Below, piece after piece: positions 8,611-18,921 of a DNA stretch of 53,188 nucleotides; within the stretch, counting starts at the first letter, position 1, and each line of letters begins with the position of its first letter. Source of the stretch: Oscillospiraceae bacterium (GTDB lineage: Bacteria > Bacillota_A > Clostridia > Oscillospirales > Oscillospiraceae); the NCBI GenBank assembly GCA_017470325.1, contig JAFUES010000036.1, positions 1-53,188 on the forward strand, in the 5' to 3' direction. Under the pieces are notes generated by a model, which was given only the letters and a program-made list of their open reading frames with translations, was not told the origin of the DNA and made no database searches. Both the position numbers and the translations under genes were made by a program.

Positions 8611-10308
8611 TTAGGCTTCCTTGGTCTTGGCCTGCTGAGACAGAGTCTTGATGGCGGTGATGGCCAGGATAACAGCCAGAACGACAAGGATAGTGGACCA
8701 AATGGCCACGTACCAGTCGCCCCAGACAGCAGCGCCGCCGCCGATGACCTTCAGCTTGGCGATGATGGTCATGCACAGGGAAGTGAGGGTCGCGACCAGC
8801 ATGAAGCACATCGGGAAGTAGAACATCTTGTTGTTGCGGCCGACCTTGCCCAGCCAGGTGCAGACAGCCAGCATGGCGATACCGGCAAGCAGCTGGTTGG
8901 CAGCGCCGAACACGCCCCAGATCTGGGACAGGTTCAGGAAGCCCATGCCGCAGCCGATGACGACCATGATCAGGGTGGACACGATCGGGGTGGAGAAGAA
9001 CTTGGCAGCGCCGGTCAGATCCTCGTGGGTCTTTCCTTCCGGAGTCAGCAGCTCAGCGAACAGATAGCGGCAGAGACGGGTGGCGGAGTCCAGAGAGGTC
9101 AGAGCGAAGACGGAGACGGCCAGGGTGAACAGGTTGTAGATCACAGCGTAGCCGCCGGCGAAGGAAGCGAACATGGTGGCAATGCCGCCGGCGAAAGCCT
9201 GAGGAGGCGTAGTGAACTCGGAGCCGCCGCCCTGCGCAGCGCGGGAGAAGATAACGCCGACAGCGATCAGGGAGATGACGCCCAGAGCGGACTCGATGAT
9301 CATGGAGCCGTAGCCGATGATCTTCGCGTCTTTCTCACTGTTGAGCTGCTTGGAGGAAGTACCGGAGCTGATCAGAGAGTGGAAGCCTGAGCAGGCGCCG
9401 CAGGCGACCGTGATGAACAGAGCCGGGAACAGGGTGCCGCCGCTGGTCTTCCAGCCGGCGAAAGCGGGGATCTCCACGGTGGCAGCGCCGGTGAAGGTGC
9501 CGCCCAGGATGGCGACGACAGCCAGGATCATCATACCGTAGAGCAGGAAGGAGCTCAGGTAGTCACGGGGCTGCAGCAGGATCCAGACAGGCAGCAGAGA
9601 AGCCACGGTGACGTAGACGGCGATGAACAGCACCCAGAAGGTACGGCTGAAGTGCAGGCCGGCGAACTGGCCCAGGAAGACGATCGCGATGATGCCGATG
9701 ATGCCGATGACGGTCGCGGGACCGATCTTGGCATTCTTGCGGTACACGAAGAAGCCGAAGATCGCGGCGATGACGATGAACAGGATGGAGGTCATTGCGG
9801 TGGAGCCGTTGGCCGCATAGTTGGCGGCGGAGGGATCCACGGAAGCGAAGGTGCCGGCAACGACAGCGGTGAAGGAGGCAATGACCAGGATCAGCACGGC
9901 CAGCGCGAAGATGATGAACAGGCGCTGGGCCTTGACGCCCATGGAGTCCTTGATGACCTCACCGACAGAACCGCCGTTGTGACGGACGGAGGCGAACAGG
10001 GCGCCGAAGTCATGCATGGCGCCGATGAAGATGCCGCCGAGTACGCACCACAGGAACACGGGTACCCAGCCGAACACGGAGGCCAGGATGGGTCCGTTGA
10101 TGGGGCCTGCGCCGGCGATGGAAGAGAAGTGGTGACCCATCAGCACGGCGGGGTTGGCAGGAACGAAGTCCTTTCCGTCGTAACTGGTATGGGCCGGGGT
10201 CTCGCGACTGGGGTCGACGCCCCACTGCTTGGCCAGCCAGCTGCCATAGAAGACATAGCCGAGGGCGAGCAGCACGATCGCGATCAAGAGGATAACAAGT
10301 GCGCTCAT
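8611..10308 (-). CDS. cstA: CstA family peptide/pyruvate transporter
   Basis: Carbon-starvation protein CstA family, a polytopic membrane carrier. E. coli CstA and its paralogue BtsT (YjiY) import peptides and/or pyruvate. The 565-residue protein is almost all transmembrane helix. It begins MSALVILLIAIVLLALGYVFYG and carries the family's GHHFSSIAGAGPINGP block, GAMHDFGALFASVRHNGGS, and ACGACSGFHSLISSGTSSKQL. The start at 10308 (ATG, GGAGTG eight nt upstream) is preferred over the GTG at 10317, which lies inside the Shine-Dalgarno. It follows a small cytoplasmic gene by about 60 nt and probably shares its promoter. Confidence 0.95.
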   Translation of the reverse strand: MSALVILLIAIVLLALGYVFYGSWLAKQWGVDPSRETPAHTSYDGKDFVPANPAVLMGHHFSSIAGAGPINGPILASVFGWVPVFLWCVLGGIFIGAMHDFGALFASVRHNGGSVGEVIKDSMGVKAQRLFIIFALAVLILVIASFTAVVAGTFASVDPSAANYAANGSTAMTSILFIVIAAIFGFFVYRKNAKIGPATVIGIIGIIAIVFLGQFAGLHFSRTFWVLFIAVYVTVASLLPVWILLQPRDYLSSFLLYGMMILAVVAILGGTFTGAATVEIPAFAGWKTSGGTLFPALFITVACGACSGFHSLISSGTSSKQLNSEKDAKIIGYGSMIIESALGVISLIAVGVIFSRAAQGGGSEFTTPPQAFAGGIATMFASFAGGYAVIYNLFTLAVSVFALTSLDSATRLCRYLFAELLTPEGKTHEDLTGAAKFFSTPIVSTLIMVVIGCGMGFLNLSQIWGVFGAANQLLAGIAMLAVCTWLGKVGRNNKMFYFPMCFMLVATLTSLCMTIIAKLKVIGGGAAVWGDWYVAIWSTILVVLAVILAITAIKTLSQQAKTKEA

Positions 10309-10366
10309 ACTTTTCACTCCTTAAATGAAAAATAAATAATATATCACCATTTGCCTCCCGGGCCCT

Positions 10367-10882
10367 CTATTCCCGGGCGGCAAACAGTTTCTTGAAGTAG
10401 TCGGCCAGCTCATTCCCGGCCGCGTTGGTATAGGTCTTCTGTTTGCTCAGATCCACTCCGCCGGTGAGCAGGTTGCTGAAGCCCTGCAGACCGAAGTGAT
10501 AGTTCTTGGTGCGGCTGGCCCTGCGGATCACCTTGATCGTGTCCGCGTCCAGGGTGTCCGCCAGGAAAACCGCCTTGGCGTTGGTACACTGGTGCTCCTT
10601 GTGGGGCTGCACCCGGGGCAGCATATCCTCCCAGGCGTAGTCCAGGCATTTCTTCACCGTCTCCGGATCGAAGGTCGGCGCGGAAAAGATATAGGCGTAC
10701 TCGTTCTTCTCATTGCCCCAGATCTTGGCGCTCTTGGTGAAGAAGTACTGCTCATCCCGGGCCCGGTAGTCGGCACGGAAAGCCAGCGGAAGCCCGCTCT
10801 CCTCCACATCTTCCACGATGGTGTAGTAGGCGCTGTAGGAATCTTTGAGCACCTCAAGCATAACAGGACGCTCGATCGCCAT
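10367..10882 (-). CDS. Small cytoplasmic protein resembling DUF8052, upstream of cstA
   Basis: A 171-residue soluble protein with no signal peptide or membrane segment. Recognisable blocks are DEQYFFTKSAKIWGNEKNEY, then CLDYAWEDMLPRVQPHKEH, and YHFGLQGFSNLL with a C-terminal KTYTNAAGNELADYFKKL. This pattern resembles the uncharacterised family DUF8052, as far as I can recall it; no function is known to me. The ATG at 10882 has AGGAGG nine nt upstream. It is the promoter-proximal gene ahead of cstA, so a role connected to starvation uptake is possible but unproven. Confidence 0.6.
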   Translation of the reverse strand: MAIERPVMLEVLKDSYSAYYTIVEDVEESGLPLAFRADYRARDEQYFFTKSAKIWGNEKNEYAYIFSAPTFDPETVKKCLDYAWEDMLPRVQPHKEHQCTNAKAVFLADTLDADTIKVIRRASRTKNYHFGLQGFSNLLTGGVDLSKQKTYTNAAGNELADYFKKLFAARE

Positions 10883-10926
10883 CCAGCAGCCCTCCTGAAA
10901 AAATGAACAAATTATGACCTGACGAT

Positions 10927-10955
10927 AATATAACGCTTTCATTGGAAAAATTCAA
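10927..10955 (-). promoter_or_regulatory. Promoter of the DUF8052-like gene and cstA
   Basis: Minus strand TTGAAT (10950-10955), 17-nt spacer, TATATT (10927-10932), about 45 bp upstream of the ATG at 10882. Confidence 0.6.
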
Positions 10956-11067
10956 TAGTTTTTTTTGCAAAATTTTGGTTTTATTGCTCAAAAATAAAAT
11001 ATTGTACACTTTCATGCAAGTGTACATACGGCGATTCTTTTTTTATTTGCAAAAAGGTTTCCCCCCG

Positions 11068-11096
11068 TTTACAAGCTCAAATCTTTGTTGTATGAT
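11068..11096 (+). promoter_or_regulatory. Promoter of the rRNA methyltransferase gene
   Basis: TTTACA (11068-11073), 17-nt spacer, TATGAT (11091-11096), 29 bp before the ATG at 11126. The 110 bp upstream of it are AT-rich with T and A tracts and hold no gene. Confidence 0.6.
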
Positions 11097-11125
11097 GGAA
11101 TCAATATCAAAAACGGGAGTTTTTT

Positions 11126-12238
11126 ATGGAATTCAAGCTTTGCGTCCCCTGTCTGTTCGGGCTGGAGGGACTTGTGGCGGACGAGCTGCGGCGGCTGGGC
11201 ATGGCCGGCGTGGCAGCTGAAAACGGCAGAGTGTATTTTACCGGCGGGCCGGAGGCCATCGCCGCAGCCAACCTGTGGCTGCGCAAGGGCGAGCGGGTGC
11301 TGCTGGAGCTGGGCAGCTTCCGGGCCGAGAGCTTCGACGAGCTGTTCGAGGGCACCAAAGCCCTCCCCTGGGAGCGGCTGATCCCCGCCGACGGGGCCTT
11401 CCCGGTCACCGGACACAGTCTCAACTCCAGGCTCTTCTCCGTGTCCGACTGCCAGCGCATCATCAAAAAAGCGGTGGTCGAGCGGCTGAAAAGCGCATAC
11501 CGTCTCCAGTGGTTCCCGGAGACCGGGGCCCAGCACCAGATCCGCTTCGCCATCATGAAGGACCAGGTCTCCCTGTGCCTGGACACCAGCGGCGCGGGCC
11601 TGCACAAGCGGGGCTACCGCCCGGCCCACAACGCCGCCCCCCTGCGGGAGACCCTGGCCGCTGCCATGGTGGACCTGGCCCGCTACCGGGGCCGGGGCGA
11701 ATTCTGCGACCCCTTCTGCGGCAGCGGCACCATCCCCATTGAGGCCGCCCTGATCGCCAAAAACCGGGCTCCCGGCATGGACCGGCACTTCGCCGCCATG
11801 GACTGGCCCGCCCTCCCCGCCGGGATCTGGGACGCGGCGAAGGAGGCCGCCAGGGCAAAGGAGTTTCACGGGGACTACGCCATTCTGGGGACGGATATAG
11901 ACCCCAGGGCCATCGAGATCGCCCGGGCCAACGCCCGCCGGGCCGGCGTGGAGGATGTTGTCCGCTTTGAGACGGCCGACGCCATGGCTTTTTCGCGCAG
12001 CACGGAGCGGGGCGTGATCGTCACCAACCCGCCCTACGGGGAGCGCATCCTGGAGAAGCAGGACGCGGAGGCCCTGTACCGGGGCTTCGGCAGGGCGCTG
12101 CAGAGCTGCCGCGGCTGGCAGGTCTACGTGCTCTCCTCCCACACGGAGTTCGAGCGCTGCTTCGGCCGGCAGGCGGATAAAAAGCGAAAGCTGTATAACG
12201 GTATGATCAAGTGCGACCTGTTTATGTATTTTAAATAA
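11126..12238 (+). CDS. THUMP-domain class I SAM RNA methyltransferase (RlmL/YpsC-like)
   Basis: A 370-residue RNA methyltransferase related to the RlmL N-terminal module, which forms N2-methylguanosine in 23S rRNA. The N-terminal third is a ferredoxin-like plus THUMP region (LCVPCLFGLEGLVADELRRLG). The C-terminal two thirds is a Rossmann fold: SAM site CDPFCGSGTIPIEAALIA, acidic loop GTDIDPRAIEIARANAR, and catalytic motif TNPPYGER. The target base is inferred from the family, not seen. AACGGGAG precedes the ATG. The lipid kinase gene follows closely, so the two are probably one operon. Confidence 0.9.
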   Translation: MEFKLCVPCLFGLEGLVADELRRLGMAGVAAENGRVYFTGGPEAIAAANLWLRKGERVLLELGSFRAESFDELFEGTKALPWERLIPADGAFPVTGHSLNSRLFSVSDCQRIIKKAVVERLKSAYRLQWFPETGAQHQIRFAIMKDQVSLCLDTSGAGLHKRGYRPAHNAAPLRETLAAAMVDLARYRGRGEFCDPFCGSGTIPIEAALIAKNRAPGMDRHFAAMDWPALPAGIWDAAKEAARAKEFHGDYAILGTDIDPRAIEIARANARRAGVEDVVRFETADAMAFSRSTERGVIVTNPPYGERILEKQDAEALYRGFGRALQSCRGWQVYVLSSHTEFERCFGRQADKKRKLYNGMIKCDLFMYFK

Positions 12239-12253
12239 AGAGAGGAAATGGCT

Positions 12254-13204
12254 ATGCGGCATCTGTTTATCGTCAACCCCACAGCCGGCGGAAAAGACAA
12301 GACAGCGGAAGTCCGGGAAAAAGTGCAGGCTGCCTTCCGGGACCGCAGGGACAGCTACGAGATCTACGTGACTAAAGCGCCCATGGACGCCGCTGCCAGG
12401 ATCCAGGCGGAGGCCGCCGACGGGGAAACCCTGCGGGTCTATGCCTGCGGCGGCGACGGCACCTTCAACGAGTGCGTCTGCGGCGCGGCTTTGCTGCCCA
12501 ACGTTGCGGTCTGTCCCTTCCCCACCGGCACCGGCAACGACTTCTGCCGCATGTTCGGTGAGGAGAGCGAATGCTACCGGGATCTGGACGCCGTCCTGGA
12601 CGGCTGGGAGACTTCCATCGACCTGATCCGGGTCAACGACCGCTACAGCGCCAACATCTGCTCCGTGGGCATCGACGCCCGCGTGGGTACCGACGTGCAC
12701 AAATACAGCAAGCTGCCCCTGATCGGCGGTGCCACCGGCTACGTGGTGTCCACCGTGGTCAACGTGCTCAAGGGCATCACCACGCCCATGCGCGTCCGCT
12801 GCGGGGACTGGAGCAGCGAGGGCCCCCACGCCATCGTCTGCGCCTGCAACGGCCGCTACTACGGCGGCGGCTTCAATCCCAGCCCGGAAGCCCGTCCGGA
12901 CGACGGGATCCTGGATATCTACATCGTGCAGGATCTGAAGCTCCTCAAGCTGGCCGGCCTGATCGGGAAATACGCCGCCGGCCGGGCGGACGAGTTCCCG
13001 GAGATCATCCACCATCTGCGGGGCACGGAGGTCGAGATCTCCTTCGACCAGCCGAACGTGGTCAATGTGGACGGTGAGGCCATCTGGGGCGACACCGTGA
13101 AGATGGAGCTGCTGCCCAAGGCCATGAAGCTGGTAGTCCCCCGGGGGATGCGCTTTTTCGGCCAGGCGCCCGCAAAAGCGGCGGCGCAGCCTGTAAGCGA
13201 GTAA
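12254..13204 (+). CDS. Diacylglycerol kinase family lipid kinase
   Basis: A 316-residue soluble lipid kinase of the DgkB/YegS family, which phosphorylates diacylglycerol or a related lipid at the membrane face. The nucleotide-binding marks are clear: FIVNPTAGG at the N-terminus, ACGGDGTFNE, and FPTGTGNDFCRMFG. The C-terminal beta-sandwich carries FNPSPEARPDDGILDI and VNVDGE. An ATG at 12248 lies only 2 nt after AGAGG, so the second ATG at 12254 is taken as the start. It ends about 170 bp before groES, with no good terminator between. Confidence 0.92.
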   Translation: MRHLFIVNPTAGGKDKTAEVREKVQAAFRDRRDSYEIYVTKAPMDAAARIQAEAADGETLRVYACGGDGTFNECVCGAALLPNVAVCPFPTGTGNDFCRMFGEESECYRDLDAVLDGWETSIDLIRVNDRYSANICSVGIDARVGTDVHKYSKLPLIGGATGYVVSTVVNVLKGITTPMRVRCGDWSSEGPHAIVCACNGRYYGGGFNPSPEARPDDGILDIYIVQDLKLLKLAGLIGKYAAGRADEFPEIIHHLRGTEVEISFDQPNVVNVDGEAIWGDTVKMELLPKAMKLVVPRGMRFFGQAPAKAAAQPVSE

Positions 13205-13268
13205 GTCGTCCGCGAAACCCGTAACAAAAAGTTTATAATTTTTCCCCCAACTTTTTTCGTCTGGGGGC

Positions 13269-13296
13269 TTGCAAAAAAAGAAAAGTGTGGTAATAT
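13269..13296 (+). promoter_or_regulatory. groESL promoter
   Basis: TTGCAA (13269-13274), 16-nt spacer, TAATAT (13291-13296). The CIRCE operator begins 2 bp after the -10 box, so bound HrcA would block initiation. Confidence 0.75.
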
Positions 13297-13297
13297 A

Positions 13298-13338
13298 AGC
13301 ATCGTTAGCACTCAGATGTTTTGAGTGCTAACGATGCT
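13298..13338 (+). promoter_or_regulatory. Extended CIRCE operator (HrcA site)
   Basis: The exact consensus TTAGCACTC (13305-13313), 9 nt, GAGTGCTAA (13323-13331) is present. The inverted repeat extends 7 bp further on each side (AGCATCG/CGATGCT), giving 16-bp perfect arms. HrcA binding and heat-shock control follow from the established role of CIRCE. Confidence 0.97.
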
Positions 13339-13372
13339 GAATTTTGTAATCTAATAATTGGAGGTATATAGT

Positions 13373-15300
<1,928 letters not shown>

Positions 15301-15360
15301 GTAACGATCCGGCAGAAAACCAAATATAGATCCGCTTCTTGCTATCCATTTTGGAACTTT

Positions 15361-15397
15361 TTATCGCAGTTTTGCTTTACGAAAACTTACGATAAGG
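15361..15397 (+). other. Hairpin inside the left end of the insertion
   Basis: TTATCG-C-AGTTTT, loop GCTTTACG, AAAACT-TA-CGATAA forms an interrupted 12-bp stem. It has no T tail and so does not look like a terminator. It may belong to the element end. Confidence 0.4.
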
Positions 15398-15422
15398 GAA
15401 AGCATAAATGGCGGATACGCTT

Positions 15423-15460
15423 AAGGCCAGTGCAATTGAATGCACTGGCCTTTTGTTTTG
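15423..15460 (+). terminator. Terminator downstream of groEL
   Basis: AAGGCCAGTGCA, 6-nt loop, TGCACTGGCCTT, then TTGTTTTG. A strong intrinsic terminator 126 bp after the groEL stop, inside the proposed insertion. Confidence 0.9.
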
Positions 15461-15519
15461 CTCTGTTGGGTTTTGTAAATTTACATTCAAAGAATGCCGG
15501 GAAAGATACGATCACAAAC

Positions 15520-15546
15520 AAAACCACGCGTTTTACGCGTGGTTTT
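15520..15546. terminator. Terminator of the beta-helix protein gene
   Basis: AAAACCACGCG, loop TTTTA, CGCGTGGTTTT. It lies 10 bp past the stop codon of the minus-strand gene and can act in both directions. Confidence 0.85.
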
Positions 15547-15556
15547 GATCCGGTCA

Positions 15557-17221
15557 TTATTCGTTCCAGATAGCGGTAAAGATCACTGTGGTCCAGGGCC
15601 GAAAATCATCGCCGGCATCGTAGGTCTCGATCTTATCATCGATCTCTCTGTACCAGCCGCCAAACTCAAAGCCCTCTTTTTCCGGCGCATCCAGCAGATG
15701 GATCAGCTGCCCCGGCATGCAGTAACGGATAATGGGGCCCGGGTCGTCCCGATAAAGGCCTCCGTCCAACTCGTAGATTATTTTGATCCCCCAGGCTTCA
15801 CCACCGACAGAGTCGGAGCCTCCCGACGGCTTGGGCTGGGGCTTGGGCTGAGGCTTGGGATCCGGTTCGGGCTGAGGCTTGGGATCCGGTTCGGGAGAGA
15901 GCTTCTCCCGGAGAACCGCCGAAAGAAGGATTCCGCCGCCCCTGGTCACCGAGTAATAGAAGCCCTGTTCATCCTTGCTCAGCTGCGTACCGTCGACGTT
16001 CTCGGCGCTTACGATCTCGTATCTGTCGTCACTTAACGTCAGGCGCACGATTTCACCTTCGTTTTCCGTTGAGACCGTCTGTTCCCCTTCATCATCCGAA
16101 ACCTTGTAGGTTTTCGTATTAAGGGCGCTTCCATCAGCCTTGACCGCCTTAAGAATATCACCCTGATCGGGCTGAACCAGTTTGACGATGTAATGGATAA
16201 CCTGTTTCGCGAGGTTCGTGATGCCTGCGGAACCCAGCTCCCCGTACATGTCATCAACCAAAGGTCCTTTCGAATCGATCTTCCAGGTGGTGATAGATGT
16301 TTTACTCGCATCGGTATCATCATCAAAAGCAATACCGACATTTCTGCCGGAAATGGTACCGGTAACGACTAAGTCAAGAGTTCCGCCATCCAGCGTAAGG
16401 ATTCTCCCGCCCTCCCTATCGGTTGTAACGTTACCGTCCACAACAACTTCTGTGCTGTTGCCGGTACCTATGGTTTCCAAAATCAGTCCGTGCGAAGATT
16501 CTCCTTGGTCATCCGTATCCATAGTGGCTGATACATCGCCGTTCACATTAAGGCGTACACTGTTGTTTTTACCTTCACTATTAAACACCTTGATACCCGT
16601 TGCTTCGGTAAGGGCATTATGTACCGTAACGTTGCCATCCACGGCGATTTCGATGCTGCTGTTATCTCCAATATCGTAATAATTTTGATAGACGTCAATA
16701 CCAACCGCACTGCCGTAAGTATCATCGCTTGCGGTGCCTGCGGTCACTTTGATTTCTCCCGTCTTGAGTGTGGTGTGGTGCTCGCCGCCGTCGCTTGAAA
16801 CCTTAATACCGCTTGCATCCGGCCCTTCGTCTTCGGCTGATACGGAAACAGTAATACTGCCTGTTTCGATCGAGTTTACAGCATTATTGCCCTCTTCCAG
16901 ATAGAGACCCACACCTTCATATGAATAACCATCATCAGCGTTGATTGTGACGCTGACATTTCCGGTTGAGACATACTGCTCTCCACCGCCGGTGCCGGAG
17001 GAAGATTCCACTGCTACGCCAATCGCACGATCATTACTCATATCGACCGTGACATCTCCGACCTCCACCGGGTTTTGAGACCCGTCTACGTCTACTCCGG
17101 TCTCATACAGAGATGCAAGGCCGCCCGCATAAGCGGTAACGCCACCGACACTGGCAAGCATGCATAATACCAGAAGGCAGGCCGCTGTCTTTGCTGCAAA
17201 GGCTCGGATCGTTTTTTTCAT
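15557..17221 (-). CDS. Secreted beta-helix-like protein with C-terminal Listeria-Bacteroides-type repeat
   Basis: A 554-residue exported protein. Residues 1-32 form a signal peptide (MKKTIRAFAAKTAACLLVLC, then cleavage near TAYAGG). Residues about 50-330 consist of short, irregular beta repeats of the type GDVTVDM, GNVSVTINADD, GSITVSVSAED, GEIKVTAG and GNVTVHNALTEATGIKV, typical of a right-handed parallel beta-helix. A PEPDPKPQPEPDPKPQPK linker at about 445-465 leads to one InlB B-repeat/Flg_new-like domain (LDGGLYRDD, GFEFGGWYRE, VIFTAIWNE). No sortase motif or membrane anchor is present, so it is probably released or wall-associated. It is the only gene inside the groEL-end repeats and is more AT-rich than its neighbours. 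Function unknown. Confidence 0.75.
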   Translation of the reverse strand: MKKTIRAFAAKTAACLLVLCMLASVGGVTAYAGGLASLYETGVDVDGSQNPVEVGDVTVDMSNDRAIGVAVESSSGTGGGEQYVSTGNVSVTINADDGYSYEGVGLYLEEGNNAVNSIETGSITVSVSAEDEGPDASGIKVSSDGGEHHTTLKTGEIKVTAGTASDDTYGSAVGIDVYQNYYDIGDNSSIEIAVDGNVTVHNALTEATGIKVFNSEGKNNSVRLNVNGDVSATMDTDDQGESSHGLILETIGTGNSTEVVVDGNVTTDREGGRILTLDGGTLDLVVTGTISGRNVGIAFDDDTDASKTSITTWKIDSKGPLVDDMYGELGSAGITNLAKQVIHYIVKLVQPDQGDILKAVKADGSALNTKTYKVSDDEGEQTVSTENEGEIVRLTLSDDRYEIVSAENVDGTQLSKDEQGFYYSVTRGGGILLSAVLREKLSPEPDPKPQPEPDPKPQPKPQPKPSGGSDSVGGEAWGIKIIYELDGGLYRDDPGPIIRYCMPGQLIHLLDAPEKEGFEFGGWYREIDDKIETYDAGDDFRPWTTVIFTAIWNE

Positions 17222-17392
17222 GATGAACCCTCCTTGTGTGTATACAACAGATGCTTCATTCTTTATACATTATATTGAAAATTGTTATATATTTTACCAC
17301 TTATGGCAGAACAAGTCAATGAAGTGAAAGCAATAATGTGGATACTTCTGCTTTAAGAACTAATTGCAGTTTAGTATGCGTATGATTTCCAG

Positions 17393-17412
17393 TGGGCGGC
17401 ATGTATTGATCG
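17393..17412 (+). repeat. Right copy of 20-bp direct repeat (displaced groEL end)
   Basis: Identical to 15281-15300. In this position it encodes nothing, but it is followed within 16 bp by an intrinsic terminator. It therefore looks like the original groEL 3' end left behind after insertion. Confidence 0.9.
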
Positions 17413-17427
17413 ACCCCTGACACACAC

Positions 17428-17465
17428 GAGCCGCTGCGCGTTGTGCGTATCGGCTCTTTTTCTTT
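17428..17465 (+). terminator. Probable ancestral groEL terminator
   Basis: GAGCCG and CGGCTC arms enclose a weaker inner stem and are followed by TTTTTCTTTTT. Its only plausible customer is groEL before the insertion. Confidence 0.75.
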
Positions 17466-17488
17466 TTGAATGTTTCTGCCGAATGGTA

Positions 17489-17517
17489 TTTCTTTCCCGC
17501 GCGAACTGTGGTAGAAT
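17489..17517 (+). promoter_or_regulatory. Weak promoter of the Ala-rich lipoprotein gene
   Basis: TAGAAT (17512-17517) with a poor -35 TTTCTT at 17-nt spacing. The rest of 17222-17552 holds the insertion end, the repeat and the terminator, and no further gene. Confidence 0.45.
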
Positions 17518-17552
17518 ATGGGTATCTCACAGATAAAGGACGATGAAATCCG

Positions 17553-18434
17553 ATGATAAAGAAAACCGGTTTCTTCTTTTTGATGATCCTCACGTTTGCC
17601 CTGCTGCTGTCAGCGTGCGGCGCTTCCGGCGCGCAGGATACGGCAGCAGCAGAGACCGCGGCCCCTGCGGCCGATGTCGCCCCTGATGCGGACGCGGTGA
17701 CGGCTCAGCCTGAGACCGACGCGCAGCAGGACGCAGCCGCCGCGGGCACGGAGCCGGCAGGCGCTGCGCTCGGCTTCACAGAGCGCGGCGACAGCATCTC
17801 CGGGGAATATACCGATGGCTCCGGCAACCGCTATACCTATAGCTATTCCCTGCCCCTCGTGTCCGGCGATACGGATTATGCGGCCGCTGTCAACAAGGAA
17901 CTGGACGAGGTCTATGAGACTTACATCGCGCCGGAGCTGCAGCACATGGACGCGGGGAACAGTATAATCACCACCTGCGCCTCCTGGCGCTCCGCGGAAT
18001 ACAAGGGGGTCACTTCCCTGCTCGTGTATCTGCATAACGACTGGGACGAGAGCGCTTACCGGGTCTACCATTTCACCGCCGATGGGGAACAGGTGACAAA
18101 CCCGGCGCTTCTGGACACGCTGGGTCTCAGCGGCGAGGCGTTTACCGCCGCGGCTTCCGAAAGGCTGTCGGACCGGATCGGCTACGACCCTGCCAATTAC
18201 AAATCCGATGAGATCCGGGCGGCGATGGAAGAGTGTCTGGAAAAAACGCTCGCCCCGGAAAACTGCAATGCGGAGATGCCGATCTATGTCACATCCTCCG
18301 GGATCGTCTGCTTCGTTGGGCGTGTTTATACCCCGGCCGGGGCCGGGTACTATGATCGGCTTTTTGTTCTCTCTTCGGAAGACGGCTCCGCTGACGAAGA
18401 ACTTGCCGAGCTTCAGGCGATGCTTGCGGCATGA
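17553..18434 (+). CDS. Lipoprotein with Ala-rich linker, RsiV/PdaC-like domain suspected
   Basis: A 293-residue lipoprotein: the signal peptide ends in LLLSACGAS, so Cys22 is the expected lipidation site. Residues about 25-75 are an Ala/Asp/Glu/Gln-rich linker. The remaining 220 residues form one globular domain with alternating strands (YTYSYSLPLV, NKELDEVYETYI, GVTSLLVYLHND, YRVYHFTADGEQV). This layout recalls the DUF4163/DUF3298 pair of RsiV- and PdaC-like proteins, but no motif is conclusive and the function is unknown. It is transcribed alone and ended by the strong hairpin at 18456-18508. Confidence 0.7.
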   Translation: MIKKTGFFFLMILTFALLLSACGASGAQDTAAAETAAPAADVAPDADAVTAQPETDAQQDAAAAGTEPAGAALGFTERGDSISGEYTDGSGNRYTYSYSLPLVSGDTDYAAAVNKELDEVYETYIAPELQHMDAGNSIITTCASWRSAEYKGVTSLLVYLHNDWDESAYRVYHFTADGEQVTNPALLDTLGLSGEAFTAAASERLSDRIGYDPANYKSDEIRAAMEECLEKTLAPENCNAEMPIYVTSSGIVCFVGRVYTPAGAGYYDRLFVLSSEDGSADEELAELQAMLAA

Positions 18435-18455
18435 TTGGGAGATCCCGTCACGGAT

Positions 18456-18508
18456 AAAAGGCCGGGACCGGCACGACAGTGTGATCTGTCAGGCCGGTCC
18501 CGGCCTTT
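18456..18508. terminator. Bidirectional terminator closing the minus-strand surface operon
   Basis: AAAAGGCCGGGACCGGC and GCCGGTCCCGGCCTTTT form a 17-bp perfect stem with a 19-nt loop. It ends the plus-strand lipoprotein gene and, in the other direction, the long operon that finishes with the HPt gene. Confidence 0.9.
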
Positions 18509-18522
18509 TGTTTCCCCCACGC

Positions 18523-18864
18523 TCAGGCGCAGAGGGCCCTCAGTTTATCCCGCTGGCTGAAGATCTCCCGCAGGTACGGCTCATAGTCTTCGGCCGTTCC
18601 CGCGCGCAGCCGCTCCGTCAGCTCCGAGGCCGGCGCATACATGGGGGTAAGCGCCAGGTTCCCCAGCACGCCCTTGAGCGCATGGGCAGCCTCAAAAGCG
18701 GCCTTCCCGTCGCCGGCGGCAAGGGCGGTCTCCAGCTTTTCAAAGCCGGGATCCTCCAGGGCCATCCCGATCAGGCGGAAATAAAAGCCCTCGTTGTTCA
18801 TGCAGCGTTTCATTCCTTCGTCCACATTGGCGCCGAAGGCTCTGAGCGTGTCCAGTGTCAGCAT
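18523..18864 (-). CDS. HPt (histidine phosphotransfer) domain protein
   Basis: A 113-residue stand-alone HPt four-helix bundle that relays phosphate between receiver domains. The phosphorylatable residue is His61 in EAAHALKGVLGNLAL, the standard HPt signature, preceded by FEKLETALAAGD. The ATG at 18864 has AGGAGG upstream; the longer frame adds an unconvincing basic tail. It is the last gene of the operon, after a BTAD-type regulator and a small unknown protein. No histidine kinase or receiver is encoded in the window, so its partners lie elsewhere. Confidence 0.85.
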   Translation of the reverse strand: MLTLDTLRAFGANVDEGMKRCMNNEGFYFRLIGMALEDPGFEKLETALAAGDGKAAFEAAHALKGVLGNLALTPMYAPASELTERLRAGTAEDYEPYLREIFSQRDKLRALCA

Positions 18865-18921
18865 GTATGATCTCCTCCTCTGTAAATACTGTTCATCTCT
18901 GTCGGTCAACACCGCTTGCCC

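Noticed and set aside
10883..11067. Riboswitch or small RNA between cstA operon and methyltransferase gene
   Set aside because: Only divergent promoters and A/T tracts are seen. No conserved RNA motif or stable fold was recognised.
13205..13268. Terminator between the lipid kinase gene and groES
   Set aside because: CCCCCA and TGGGGG can pair across a T-rich loop, but no T tract follows on the plus strand, so evidence is too weak.
15361..15425. Integron attC site within the insertion
   Set aside because: The hairpin lacks the RYYYAAC/GTTRRRY core pair, and no integron integrase is present.
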